Shown one piece after another: positions 1 to 8,018 of a DNA stretch of 64,000 nt. The stretch lies in assembly GCF_014841565.1 (NCBI RefSeq), contig NZ_JACYUD010000004.1, positions 62,001 to 126,000 of the forward strand. Reading direction: 5' to 3'. The stretch is from Rhizobium sp. CFBP 8762. Lineage in GTDB: Bacteria > Pseudomonadota > Alphaproteobacteria > Rhizobiales > Rhizobiaceae. The translations under genes were made by a program, and so were the position numbers. How positions within the stretch are numbered: position 1 is the stretch's first letter; every line of letters starts with the position of its first letter. The notes beneath the pieces are model-generated. The model worked only from the letters and a program-made list of their open reading frames with translations. It was not told the DNA's origin and ran no database searches.

Positions 1-117
1 CGCGAAATTCCCACAAGGGACGCAATAAACCACTTGACTTCATCGGGCTTCGCTTGCTTGTTTGATCATCAATGAGTTTTGCGAATGCCGTTCTTTCTCG
101 CAACCCCGGAGATGCCT

Positions 118-759
118 ATGTCGCTCGACGTCTTTTCTGCTCATCTGGAACAACAGGACATCCGCCTGGATGGAAAGCGCAGTGCGGTTATCGTCATCGA
201 TATGATCAACGAATTTTGCAAGCCGGGGGGCAAGATGGTGCTGCCGGGCTATGAAGCTCTGGTAGGCCCGCAACTGGCACTGGTGGAGGCTGCGCGAGCA
301 GCTGGTGCGCCTGTTTTATGGGTTCATGATGCGCACCGTCCGGGAATGCGGCATGAACGTGAATGGGCAAAGCGCACGCCGCACGGGCTTGAAAACACTT
401 GGGCAACCGAAATCATTGAGGACCTGGGGGCAAGGGAGACTGACATTCACGTCACAAAGCGCCGATATTCCGCATTCTTCCAGACAGATCTCGATCTTAC
501 CCTGAAGGATATGCAGGTTGATCAGCTTGTCATCTGCGGTGTCGTTACCAACATCTGCGTTCGCTCCACTGTGCATGACGCATTCTTCAATGGATACGAA
601 GTGGTCGTACCGGCGGACGCCTGTGCTGCCACAGGGCCGCGAGAACAGGAGAGCTCGCTCTATGACATCGCCACGCATTTCGGCATCGTTTCCGATACGA
701 AATCTGTCGTTGCCGCATACAGCCGGGGCACCGCGCTGACCAACATGATTGCGGCCTGA
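118..759 (+). CDS. Isochorismatase-family cysteine hydrolase (RutB/nicotinamidase-like)
   Basis: This 213-residue protein has the isochorismatase fold with all three catalytic positions: Asp in VIDMINEF near the N-terminus, Lys in VTKRRYSAFF mid-protein, and Cys in GVVTNICVRST preceded by the usual V-T cis-peptide region. The family hydrolyses C-N bonds (nicotinamidase, N-carbamoylsarcosine amidase, peroxyureidoacrylate amidohydrolase RutB). PRYSGFF/GIATNVCVEST in E. coli RutB resembles the same segments here, but this protein is shorter. The ATG at 118 is preferred because GGAG lies about 7 bases upstream; in-frame codons from 79 on have no such site. It precedes a MarR regulator and an enamidase-like gene, so an amide released in nucleobase or pyridine breakdown is a reasonable substrate. 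The exact substrate cannot be read from the sequence. Confidence 0.85.
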   Translation: MSLDVFSAHLEQQDIRLDGKRSAVIVIDMINEFCKPGGKMVLPGYEALVGPQLALVEAARAAGAPVLWVHDAHRPGMRHEREWAKRTPHGLENTWATEIIEDLGARETDIHVTKRRYSAFFQTDLDLTLKDMQVDQLVICGVVTNICVRSTVHDAFFNGYEVVVPADACAATGPREQESSLYDIATHFGIVSDTKSVVAAYSRGTALTNMIAA

Positions 760-823
760 ACGCATTGCAAGCAGTAGCAACAGCTTAATTTTCAGTTTGA
801 TTGCTGCAAAATATATCCGTTGA

Positions 824-1381
824 ATGGAAGACCCTTTGAATAAAATCAGTCCGAGCTCCCCCGACGCTTTACCGCTGGACGAGAGCGACCAGAACGCTGC
901 TGTCGAGCTTCCCGCATTGGGGCGTGATGAAGTCCAGGCTTATTATGCGCGTACCGGTTATTCGCTGGAGCATCACGCGGCGCATTTGCTGCGGCGCGCG
1001 CACCAGCGGGCGACGGCCTGCTTTCAGACTGTCATGCCCGGCGACGACCTGACGCCAACGCAACTTGCCGCGCTCGCAACCCTGCTGAAACACGGCGAGC
1101 TGTCCCAGAACCATCTTGGCCGCATGACGCAGATGGATCCCTCTACGATCAGCCTCGTCGTCAAGGCGCTGATGAAGCGCGGACTTATTGCGCGTAAGCG
1201 CTCGGATACCGACCAGCGCATGACGATGATTACGTTGACCAATGCGGGGGTACACTACACCTTACCCCTGCTCGACCGCTCCATGCAGGTGGCACGCCTG
1301 CTTTTGTCACCTCTCTCGCCCGGTGAGCAGGCAACACTGCTTGACCTTTTAATCAGGGTTGGTGGACCGGAAACGGACTAA
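824..1381 (+). CDS. MarR-family transcriptional regulator
   Basis: A 185-residue winged-helix protein. The core runs from about residue 50 to 150 and contains the typical MarR pattern: LTPTQLAALATLLKHGELSQNHLGRMTQMDPSTISL, then a wing with RKRSDTDQRMTMITLT. The first 45 residues are an acidic, proline- and serine-rich extension of no recognised domain. The ATG has no strong ribosome-binding site. It sits between the isochorismatase and amidohydrolase genes on the same strand, and most MarR proteins act locally as ligand-released repressors, so it probably controls this cluster. No perfect operator is visible in the 64-bp gap before it, only an imperfect GTAGCAA/TTGCTGC repeat. Confidence 0.9.
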   Translation: MEDPLNKISPSSPDALPLDESDQNAAVELPALGRDEVQAYYARTGYSLEHHAAHLLRRAHQRATACFQTVMPGDDLTPTQLAALATLLKHGELSQNHLGRMTQMDPSTISLVVKALMKRGLIARKRSDTDQRMTMITLTNAGVHYTLPLLDRSMQVARLLLSPLSPGEQATLLDLLIRVGGPETD

Positions 1382-1475
1382 GACCAGCCAATCTGCAGGC
1401 GCGGTCGGCACCGACATGCGTCTTTCGACGCAATACTGCCAAGCTCTTATCTGCAAGCCTTGAGGACATCCGACG

Positions 1476-2657
1476 ATGCAGCCATCCTTCGACCGCCTTC
1501 TCATCCGAAACCTTGGCCTGGTGATCACTGGCGACATTGCGGCTCCAATCGAGAAAGCTGACGCCATTCTTGTTGAAGGCGGGCGGATATCTCAAATCGG
1601 CTGCGAAGCGGCCATGGCGCTCCCGGACGACATCACGGTGATCAATGCCAAGGGATCTGCCATCATGCCAGGCATGATTGACAATCACTCTCATCCCGCC
1701 ATGGGTGACTGGACACCGCGACAAAACCAGCTTGGCTGGATTGACTCCACCTTGCATGGCGGTGTGACGACACTGGTCTCCGCCGGAGAAGTGCATGTGC
1801 CCGGACGTCCGAAGGACGTGATCGGCGTCAAAGCCTTGGCCATCACGGCCCAGCGCGCGTTCAGCGCGTTTTCGCCGACCGGCATGAAGGTGCTGGCCGG
1901 CGCATTGATACTGGAACACGGACTAACGGAATCCGACTTCGTGGAACTTGCAGCTGCGGGCATCACGCTTGTTGGTGAGGTCGGCTTGGGGTCCGTCAAG
2001 GACGGAGCAACCGGTCGGCAGATGGTAAGCTGGGCGCGGCAGAACGGCATGACGTCCATGACGCATGTCGGCGGCCATTCCATACCCGGCTCGGCGCGCA
2101 TCGGCGCGGAAACCGTGCTGGAGGTCGATGCCGATGTCGCCGCTCATTTGAATGGCGGCCCGACGTCCCTGCCTGAAGCCGAGCTCCGTCTCATCTGCGA
2201 GAAAAGTTCTCGCGGGCTTGAGATTGTCCACAACGGAAATATGCGTGCCGGCCTTTTTGTGCTCGATACCGTGCGCGAGGTCGGAGCTCTCGACCGTCTG
2301 GTGCTCGGTACGGACGGGCCCGCAGGCTCAGGCGTCCAGCCGCTTGGCATGCTCCGGCTCGTCACCATGCTGGCGTCTCTCGGCAATCTCGCGCCGGAAG
2401 TTGCGATCTGCCTTGCCACAGGTAACGTTGCACGTCTGCGCGGTTTAAAGGACCGGGGACGGATTGCCGTGGGCCTTGCCGCCGATCTTGTCTTCATCGA
2501 TCAGGCGATGGGCGGCGCCGGCGACGGTGTTCTTGACAGCATGACGCTTGGGAATATGCCGGGCATCGGCATGATTCTGGTGGATGGGGTGCCCCGTATT
2601 ACCCGCAGCCGCAACACGCCGCCCTCAATCCTCGTACCGGAACTTCTGGCCGGGTAG
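1476..2657 (+). CDS. Amidohydrolase, enamidase-like
   Basis: A 393-residue amidohydrolase-superfamily metal hydrolase. It has an N-terminal beta-sandwich strand segment (VEGGRISQIG), the metal-binding HSHP motif in MPGMIDNHSHPAMGD (about residue 73), a THVGGHS histidine motif near residue 190, LGTDGPAG around residue 285, and a C-terminal ADLVFID strand. The overall pattern matches the enamidase of Eubacterium barkeri nicotinate fermentation, which opens the lactam ring of tetrahydro-6-oxonicotinate. That identification is from memory of the family, so the specific substrate is inference. A GAGGA sits about 10 bases before the ATG. With the isochorismatase upstream and a nucleoside importer and hydrolases downstream, it fits ring opening of a base-derived lactam. 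Confidence 0.8.
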   Translation: MQPSFDRLLIRNLGLVITGDIAAPIEKADAILVEGGRISQIGCEAAMALPDDITVINAKGSAIMPGMIDNHSHPAMGDWTPRQNQLGWIDSTLHGGVTTLVSAGEVHVPGRPKDVIGVKALAITAQRAFSAFSPTGMKVLAGALILEHGLTESDFVELAAAGITLVGEVGLGSVKDGATGRQMVSWARQNGMTSMTHVGGHSIPGSARIGAETVLEVDADVAAHLNGGPTSLPEAELRLICEKSSRGLEIVHNGNMRAGLFVLDTVREVGALDRLVLGTDGPAGSGVQPLGMLRLVTMLASLGNLAPEVAICLATGNVARLRGLKDRGRIAVGLAADLVFIDQAMGGAGDGVLDSMTLGNMPGIGMILVDGVPRITRSRNTPPSILVPELLAG

Positions 2658-2693
2658 GAAGGCACATCAACCGCTTCGATCAGCGCCGACGGC

Positions 2694-2790
2694 GCTGGAC
2701 GATTTCCAGTGGAAATTACGTCGTTTTGACGTCTGGACAATCCGACACAACAGGCAGTTGGCAGGTCCAGTGAAACACAGGATCTGCCGT
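2694..2790. repeat. RIME-like intergenic repeat, diverged copy
   Basis: The gap between two convergent genes holds a block that aligns with the element at 12303-12406. Shared words in the same order are GATTTCCAGTG, CGTCGTTTT, ACGTCTGGACAATCCGAC (TCCGGACAATGCGAC in the other copy) and CCAGTGAAACAC. The second half is less well kept, and the long terminal palindrome seen in the other copy is lost. This layout resembles the palindromic mosaic intergenic elements (RIME type) of Rhizobiales. Confidence 0.65.
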
Positions 2791-2794
2791 CGGA

Positions 2795-3391
2795 TCAGAC
2801 CATACCATCCTTGCCGATGACCTTGTCCACTGTCAGGCCGCCGACGCGTGGATGCGGTCGGCCACTGTCGGTAACTGCGATCGCCACCGCTATTTCGTCG
2901 GCGCGGGGAGCATCGGGCACGCGAACCTCCATGCCATCGAAATGGCTGCGCACGCGCGCGGCATCCTTGTGTCCAAGCGGGATATCGAAGGTCGCCCCCG
3001 GCGCACCGCGCTTCTTGGAGGAGGGAATCAGCGCTGCGCCACCGCCCAGAATTGACCGAAACGGTGCACCAAGCTCGGGATGCATCAACGCGGCTGCGTG
3101 TTCCAACTCACCATCTTCCCCGACAAGCACAGCCTTGCCGAAACTTTCGACCCGTGACCCCTCAATGCCTAAGGCCGCCACCGCCCTCTCCGGCAAAATA
3201 TGCCCGAGTACCCGGCCAACAGCTTCGAGCGGTGAAAGATCCTCGACATAGCGACCGGCGAAGGGGTTGTGGATAACAGCGACGGATGCCGCACGCCTCG
3301 TCGGTTTGTTGAGCGTTCGTCCCCCTTCAACCAGCGTTTCTTCAACCACGGTTATGATACGGCGCAATCCTATTGTCGTGTTCTCGGTCAT
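2795..3391 (-). CDS. AA_synth (DUF1185) family protein, copy 2
   Basis: A 198-residue protein of the family annotated as 'amino acid synthesis' (PF06684), whose biochemical role is not established. Recognisable family segments are NPFAGRYVEDLSPL, the KAVLVGEDGELEHAAALMHPELG glycine/histidine stretch, IPSSKKRGAPG and a C-terminal HPRVGGLTVDKV. It is transcribed leftward. Its start overlaps the stop of its neighbour by four bases (3388-3391), implying translational coupling. The two proteins share most motifs and are tandem paralogues, so they may form a hetero-oligomer. The divergent position relative to the BMP importer suggests a catabolic job in the same pathway, which is inference. Confidence 0.8.
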   Translation of the reverse strand: MTENTTIGLRRIITVVEETLVEGGRTLNKPTRRAASVAVIHNPFAGRYVEDLSPLEAVGRVLGHILPERAVAALGIEGSRVESFGKAVLVGEDGELEHAAALMHPELGAPFRSILGGGAALIPSSKKRGAPGATFDIPLGHKDAARVRSHFDGMEVRVPDAPRADEIAVAIAVTDSGRPHPRVGGLTVDKVIGKDGMV

Positions 3392-3972
3392 CTCAGGCCA
3401 TCCTGACCCTTGATTTCGCTGGCCTTCAATCCGCCAACACGCGCATGCACACGTGGACCTGTGGTCATCGCCAGAGCGAGTACCATCTCATTTGCTCGCG
3501 GCGCGTCGCCGATACCCACCTCAACCGCATCGAAATGGCTACGGACGTATGATGCGTTGATATGGGTAATCGGGACATCGAGGCGCGTGCCCGGTCCGCC
3601 GACCTTCTTGGTCGAGGGAACGATAGCACGGGCATCACCCAGCAATTCACGCATGGAATAACCGCCCGGATTATGCCAGAGGGCTGCGTGTTCCAGCTCT
3701 CCAGCCGACCCGACGATCGCGCCCTTGCCGTAGCCTTCAACCACAGCTGGATCGCCACCCAGAGCAGCGATCAGGCGGCGCGCCATCTCCAGCCCAAGCG
3801 GCTTCAGGTCGTCCATAAAAGAGGCGATGTCCTCGACATAGGCACCGGCAAACGGGTTCTCAATCACCGCAAGCACGCAGGCGCGCCGCAGAGGCGTCTC
3901 AGTGACCGGACCTCCCTCATGGAAAATCTCATCCACTGAAACGACGAATTTGCGTACGGTCACGTCTGCCAT
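3388..3972 (-). CDS. AA_synth (DUF1185) family protein, copy 1
   Basis: A 194-residue paralogue of the following gene, with the same blocks: NPFAGAYVEDIASFM, GKGAIVGSAGELEHAALWHNPGGYSMRE, VPSTKKVGGPG, and HARVGGLKASEIKGQDG at the C-terminus. The start at 3972 (MADVTVRK) is chosen because GGAGG lies 5-6 bases upstream; an upstream in-frame start at 4008 would add twelve residues that the paralogue lacks. It is the first gene of a two-gene leftward unit. The family has no firmly assigned reaction. The neighbouring enamidase-like, isochorismatase and nucleoside hydrolase genes hint at a role in breakdown of a nitrogen heterocycle. Confidence 0.8.
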   Translation of the reverse strand: MADVTVRKFVVSVDEIFHEGGPVTETPLRRACVLAVIENPFAGAYVEDIASFMDDLKPLGLEMARRLIAALGGDPAVVEGYGKGAIVGSAGELEHAALWHNPGGYSMRELLGDARAIVPSTKKVGGPGTRLDVPITHINASYVRSHFDAVEVGIGDAPRANEMVLALAMTTGPRVHARVGGLKASEIKGQDGLR

Positions 3973-4136
3973 GCATCCCTCCAACTTGTTAGAGTAGTAA
4001 CAATCCATCGTGGTCGGGCATTGTCAAGTCAGGTCGTTAAAAAACCGGCACAATACACTTTGCTGTCGAACGAAGTGTCGCCAAGACGCAATTGTTGGCA
4101 GCTTTATCGACAAATGAAAAAAACCCGAAAAAGCGA

Positions 4137-4165
4137 TTGACAAGAACTGATAGTCGACACAATAT
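4137..4165 (+). promoter_or_regulatory. Putative sigma-70 promoter for the BMP importer operon
   Basis: TTGACA at 4137-4142 is followed after 17 bases by CAATAT at 4160-4165, in the AT-rich 270-bp gap between the divergent AA_synth and BMP genes. The -35 is perfect and the -10 is moderate. It lies about 78 bases before the BMP start codon. Confidence 0.45.
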
Positions 4166-4242
4166 TCGTATGACCATCAACTAATTCGGCTTTAAGACCG
4201 TGGATGGATTTGCCGTTAAGGCTACCAGAGGGAAGAACCACA

Positions 4243-5244
4243 ATGAAGATTTTTGCCCGCTTCTTAGCGGCCGGCGTCGTGCTGGCAGCATCCGCCCTTC
4301 CGTCCGCTGCTGCCGAGAAGGTCCATATCGCGGCCATTTCAGGCTATTTCGCACAAGGGTTCGGCATTTCCATTGTTAATGGGCTGAACAAGGCCAAGGA
4401 CGATTTCGGCATCGATCTCAAGCTTGTCGACACCGGCAATCGGGCGCTCGATTATGAGGAACAATTCGCCAATCTCGCCAAAAGCGGCCAATATGATTTG
4501 ATTTTTGTCATGGGCTGGGAACTGGTGGATGCGTTGCAGAAGGTGGGTGCCCAGTATCCCAACCAGCGGTTTGTCTTTATCGACGGCGTTCTCGACGCGA
4601 AGACCATGGTCTACGCCAATTTCGCCGAAGAGCAGGGCTCGTTTATCGCCGGTGCGCTCGCAGGCCTTGTGCAAGACTTGGGGCCAGATTTCGACAAGAT
4701 CGGCGATGGCAAGGCAATCGGTTTTGTTGGCGGCCGCGACATTCCAGTCATCCGCAACTTCCTCGGCGGTTACGAGCAGGGCGCGAAATATGCAGCGCCC
4801 GACGTGAAGGTGAATTCGGTCTTCGCAGGCACGTTCGACGACCCGGCAAAGGGTAGCGAACTTGCTATGGCGCTATACGGGCAGGGTGCCGACATCGTCT
4901 ACAACGTTGCCGGTCCAACGGGCGAGGGCGTCATGCAGGCCAGTGCCGCCGCTGACAAATATTCGCTTGGGGTCGATATCGACATGTGCTCCACTGCGCC
5001 CGGTAATGTGCTGGCCAGTATGCTGAAGCGCGGGGACGTCGCTGTCTACGCCATTATCAAGGACGAAATTGAAGGGCGCAAGGTCATGCCGGGAACGCGT
5101 ACCTTCGATCTCGCCTCGGGCGGCGTCGAGGTGAAGGTGTGCGACGATGTCGCAGCAAAGCTCCCGACTTCGGTCAAGGAGAAGCTGGAGGCCATCCGCG
5201 CGGATGTGGTCGCTGGCAAGATCCAGATCGCCCGCGCGAAATAA
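4243..5244 (+). CDS. BMP-family ABC transporter substrate-binding protein (nucleoside type)
   Basis: A 333-residue periplasmic binding protein. The first about 23 residues form a signal peptide (MKIFARFLAAGVVLAASALP, then SAAA) with an Ala-x-Ala-type cleavage region and no lipobox cysteine. The mature protein shows the BMP/PnrA pattern: GISIVNGLNKAKDDFGI, QYDLIFVMGWELVDALQKVG, FVFIDGVLDA, IGFVGGRDIPVIRNFLGGYEQGAKY and DIVYNVAGPTGEGVM. BMP-family proteins deliver purine or pyrimidine nucleosides and related compounds to RbsA-like ABC transporters. The ATG at 4243 has GAGGGAAG about 8 bases upstream. The ATPase and two permeases follow directly, and two nucleoside hydrolases follow those, so a nucleoside ligand is likely. 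Confidence 0.88.
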   Translation: MKIFARFLAAGVVLAASALPSAAAEKVHIAAISGYFAQGFGISIVNGLNKAKDDFGIDLKLVDTGNRALDYEEQFANLAKSGQYDLIFVMGWELVDALQKVGAQYPNQRFVFIDGVLDAKTMVYANFAEEQGSFIAGALAGLVQDLGPDFDKIGDGKAIGFVGGRDIPVIRNFLGGYEQGAKYAAPDVKVNSVFAGTFDDPAKGSELAMALYGQGADIVYNVAGPTGEGVMQASAAADKYSLGVDIDMCSTAPGNVLASMLKRGDVAVYAIIKDEIEGRKVMPGTRTFDLASGGVEVKVCDDVAAKLPTSVKEKLEAIRADVVAGKIQIARAK

Positions 5245-5258
5245 GACGGTCCGGCCTG

Positions 5259-5279
5259 ACGGCGGGCAATGTCCGCCGT
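5259..5279 (+). terminator. Stem-loop after the BMP gene
   Basis: ACGGCGG and CCGCCGT (7-bp perfect arms) flank a GCAATGT loop fifteen bases after the BMP stop. No T-run follows. It is more likely an mRNA-stabilising or attenuating hairpin, common after binding-protein genes, than a full terminator. Confidence 0.5.
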
Positions 5280-5340
5280 TCACGGCTCGCAGCTCTACTT
5301 CAACCGGCGACACGAGCGCGCGCCGCGCATTCAACCAGAG

Positions 5341-5364
5341 GTACGTCGACGACTGTCGACGTAC
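5341..5364 (+). terminator. Perfect 10-bp hairpin between BMP and ATPase genes
   Basis: GTACGTCGAC, loop GACT, GTCGACGTAC: a perfect 10-bp stem with a 4-base loop, 57 bases before the ATPase start. It is the second hairpin in this gap. It could cap the abundant binding-protein mRNA, or be an operator palindrome. Confidence 0.5.
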
Positions 5365-5421
5365 GTTTCCAGTCTTTCGTGCGTGAACCACCGCCTTTCC
5401 TCTCCTGCCTCGGTATGCTTT

Positions 5422-6951
5422 ATGGACTTTGCCGTCGATCTTACTGGTATCACCAAGCGCTTCGGCGCGTTCACCGCCAATGACAGTATCAATCTTACGG
5501 TTCGTCGCGGTGAAATTCACGCGATTATAGGCGAGAACGGCGCCGGTAAAACGACGCTGATGAACATCCTGTTCGGCCTGCTGCAACCGGATGCCGGCAG
5601 CATCGCGATTGGCGGCAAAACAATGCTGATCGATAGTCCTGCGGTCGCTATCGCTGAGGGACTGGGCATGGTGCACCAGCACTTCAAGCTGGTGCCCTCG
5701 CTGACAGTGGCCGACAATATTTTTCTTGGCATGGAGATACGAAAGAACGGACTGATCGACCGGGCAGCGCAAGTGGAGCGCACTCGCTTTCTTTCGGAAA
5801 AGTTCGGCTTGCGGGTCGATCCGCAAGAGCGGGTGGCGGGGCTTTCGGTTGGCATCGAGCAGCGCATCGAAATTCTTAAGGTTCTGGCGCGCAACGCACG
5901 AACCATTATTCTTGACGAACCCACTGCCGTTCTGACCCCGCAGGAAAGCCATGATCTGTTCCAGACGTTGCGGGGCTTCGTGGACGATGGCATGACCGTC
6001 ATCTTCATTTCGCACCACCTTGAAGAGGTGATGGCGGTTTCCGACACTGTCACCGTGCTTCGCGACGGCCGTGTCGTTGCCACGAAGGCAAAGAGCGCGT
6101 TGACCAAGCGTGAACTTGTGCGGCTCATGGTAGGCCGCGACATCAGCTTCGACCGTCGTCCCCGAACTCGAAACGATGGCGCTGTGGCGCTCAACGTTAC
6201 TGATCTTTGGGCAAGGGACGACCGGTGGCTACCGGCTTTGAAGTCGGTGAGTTTGACGGTCAGCTCCGGGGAGATCGTCGGCATAGCCGGGGTCGCCGGC
6301 AATGGGCAGACAGAACTTGCAGAGGTTCTCGCGGGGCTGCGGCCTGCAAGTAACGGCAGCGTACAACTTCACGGACACGACATCCTCGACCGGACACCGG
6401 CCGAAATCCGCAACCGCGGGCTTGCCCACGTTCCGGGGGACCGTATGGTGCGCGGTGTCGACCGCGATGCAACTCTGTCCGCAAACATGCTGATGGGTCG
6501 TCAAAAGAAAAAGCCATTTGCACGCCACGGCGTTATTGACTGGGCGGCGGTGCATGAGGCCATGCGCGCTCTGATTCAGCGATACGACATCCGCGCGCGC
6601 GGCCCAAAGGATCCGGCGCGCAGCTTGTCGGGCGGCAATATCCAGAAGGTCGTGCTGGCGCGAGAGTTCACGGCCGGTGGGGACGTGCTTCTCATCGACC
6701 AGCCCACCCGTGGTGTGGATATCGGGGCGCAGGAGGCGATTCATGACGAAATCATGCGTCAACGCGCCGATGGCCGCGCCATCCTTCTCATATCCACCCA
6801 GCTCGATGAACTGAAGGCGCTGGCCGATCGGATCCTTGTGATGTTCGATGGCCGGATTATGGGCAGCGTCGATGGAGCAGAAATGGACGAGGACGCAATC
6901 GGACTGATGATGGCCGGGATCAATCCGGCAGACATGACGGAGGCCACATGA
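5422..6951 (+). CDS. ABC transporter ATP-binding protein, two ATPase domains
   Basis: A 509-residue RbsA/NupA-like fused ATPase. Domain 1 has Walker A GENGAGKTT (about residues 37-45), a signature region LSVGIEQRIEILKVLARN and Walker B TIILDEPTAVLTP. Domain 2 has the usual degenerate Walker A (VAGNGQTELAEVLAG), signature LSGGNIQKVVLARE and Walker B LLIDQPTRGVD. This asymmetry is normal in sugar and nucleoside importers with BMP-family receptors. The ATG at 5422 begins the canonical N-terminus; a longer reading from 5269 would run through the hairpins and adds no family sequence. The stop overlaps the first permease gene by four bases (ATGA), so the operon is translationally coupled. Confidence 0.92.
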   Translation: MDFAVDLTGITKRFGAFTANDSINLTVRRGEIHAIIGENGAGKTTLMNILFGLLQPDAGSIAIGGKTMLIDSPAVAIAEGLGMVHQHFKLVPSLTVADNIFLGMEIRKNGLIDRAAQVERTRFLSEKFGLRVDPQERVAGLSVGIEQRIEILKVLARNARTIILDEPTAVLTPQESHDLFQTLRGFVDDGMTVIFISHHLEEVMAVSDTVTVLRDGRVVATKAKSALTKRELVRLMVGRDISFDRRPRTRNDGAVALNVTDLWARDDRWLPALKSVSLTVSSGEIVGIAGVAGNGQTELAEVLAGLRPASNGSVQLHGHDILDRTPAEIRNRGLAHVPGDRMVRGVDRDATLSANMLMGRQKKKPFARHGVIDWAAVHEAMRALIQRYDIRARGPKDPARSLSGGNIQKVVLAREFTAGGDVLLIDQPTRGVDIGAQEAIHDEIMRQRADGRAILLISTQLDELKALADRILVMFDGRIMGSVDGAEMDEDAIGLMMAGINPADMTEAT

Positions 6952-8018
6952 CGAACCGCCTGCTCTTCCGAGGGCTCTTTTCCAAAGGGCTGGCGCGAAC
7001 GCTGATGGGCCAGGCACTCGCCTTCGCCATCGCGCTGGCGCTGGGCGCAATCATCATTCTCCTGATCGACGAAAGTCCGGTCGCTGTCTTCCTTACACTG
7101 ATGCGAGGCGCATTCGGCGACACGGAAAAGATTGCGGGAACTCTGCTGCAGACGACGCCTATCCTCATTTGCGGTATTGCCGCCTGCATTGCCCTTCGCG
7201 GTGGAATGTTCAACGTCGGTATCGAGGGACAGCTTTTTCTCGGCGGGTTCGCCGCCGCCTGGGTGGGCTTCGCCTTTTCACTGCCGCCCGTTCTGCACGT
7301 GCTTGCCGCTATGACACTGGCTGTGGTTGCCGGTGCGCTCTGGGTAGCAATTCCTGCGTTTTTCCGAGTTCGTTTCGGCACCGACGAGGTGGTGTCGACC
7401 ATCCTTGCCAATTACATCGCGACGCTACTCACGTCCTATCTGACCATCTTTCTCTTTAAACGCCCGGGCGGATGGTCGGAAACGCCACCAATCCTGCCGA
7501 GCGCATATTTGCCGGAACTGTTTTCTTTCTCGCGGCTCAACATTGGCTTGCTGATCGGACTGGCTCTGGCGGTCGGCGTTGCCGCCTTCTTCCGCTGGAC
7601 GTCTGCGGGCTATGCCGTGACGATGGTCGGCTCTGCGCCCAAGTTCGCGGAATATGGCGGCGTCAATGTGCGTCGCGTCGGCTTTGGCGTCCTGCTCGTG
7701 TCGGGTGCCGTTGGCGGCCTAGCAGGCGGGGTCGAAACGCTCGGCGTTCACCACAGGTTTATGGAGGGCTTTGCGCCCGGCTTCGGTTTCGATGGACTCA
7801 TCGCGGCTCTGCTGGCCAACGGCTCGCCCATCGGCACCATTTTTACGGCACTGTTTTTTGGTGCGCTTAGGGCAGGCTCCCTGCTGCTCGAGGTTGATAC
7901 CACTGCTTCGCGCGAGATCATAACGGTCATTCAGGCGCTGATCATCCTGGCCGTATCTGCCGATCTCATGATGCGCCGACGAGGCGACCGCACTGGAGAG
8001 CGCCGATGGAAATTCTGA
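6948..8018 (+). CDS. ABC transporter permease (BMP importer, subunit 1)
   Basis: A 356-residue inner-membrane permease of the RbsC/NupB-type branched-chain permease family. About eight to ten hydrophobic segments are visible. Conserved blocks are LLQTTPILICGIAACIALRGGMFNVGIEGQLFLGGFAAAWVGF and VRFGTDEVVSTILANYIATLLT, with the C-terminal GFGFDGLIAALLANGSPIGT. The GIEGQ and NEV/TDEVV motifs are typical of permeases paired with BMP-family receptors. It overlaps the ATPase gene by four bases and the next permease by thirteen. Together the two permeases should form the channel of one importer. Confidence 0.9.
   Translation: MTNRLLFRGLFSKGLARTLMGQALAFAIALALGAIIILLIDESPVAVFLTLMRGAFGDTEKIAGTLLQTTPILICGIAACIALRGGMFNVGIEGQLFLGGFAAAWVGFAFSLPPVLHVLAAMTLAVVAGALWVAIPAFFRVRFGTDEVVSTILANYIATLLTSYLTIFLFKRPGGWSETPPILPSAYLPELFSFSRLNIGLLIGLALAVGVAAFFRWTSAGYAVTMVGSAPKFAEYGGVNVRRVGFGVLLVSGAVGGLAGGVETLGVHHRFMEGFAPGFGFDGLIAALLANGSPIGTIFTALFFGALRAGSLLLEVDTTASREIITVIQALIILAVSADLMMRRRGDRTGERRWKF

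Noticed and set aside
4873-6018. 381-codon minus-strand frame opposite the BMP and ATPase genes
   Set aside because: Antisense to two certain genes and lacking any recognisable domain or start signal.
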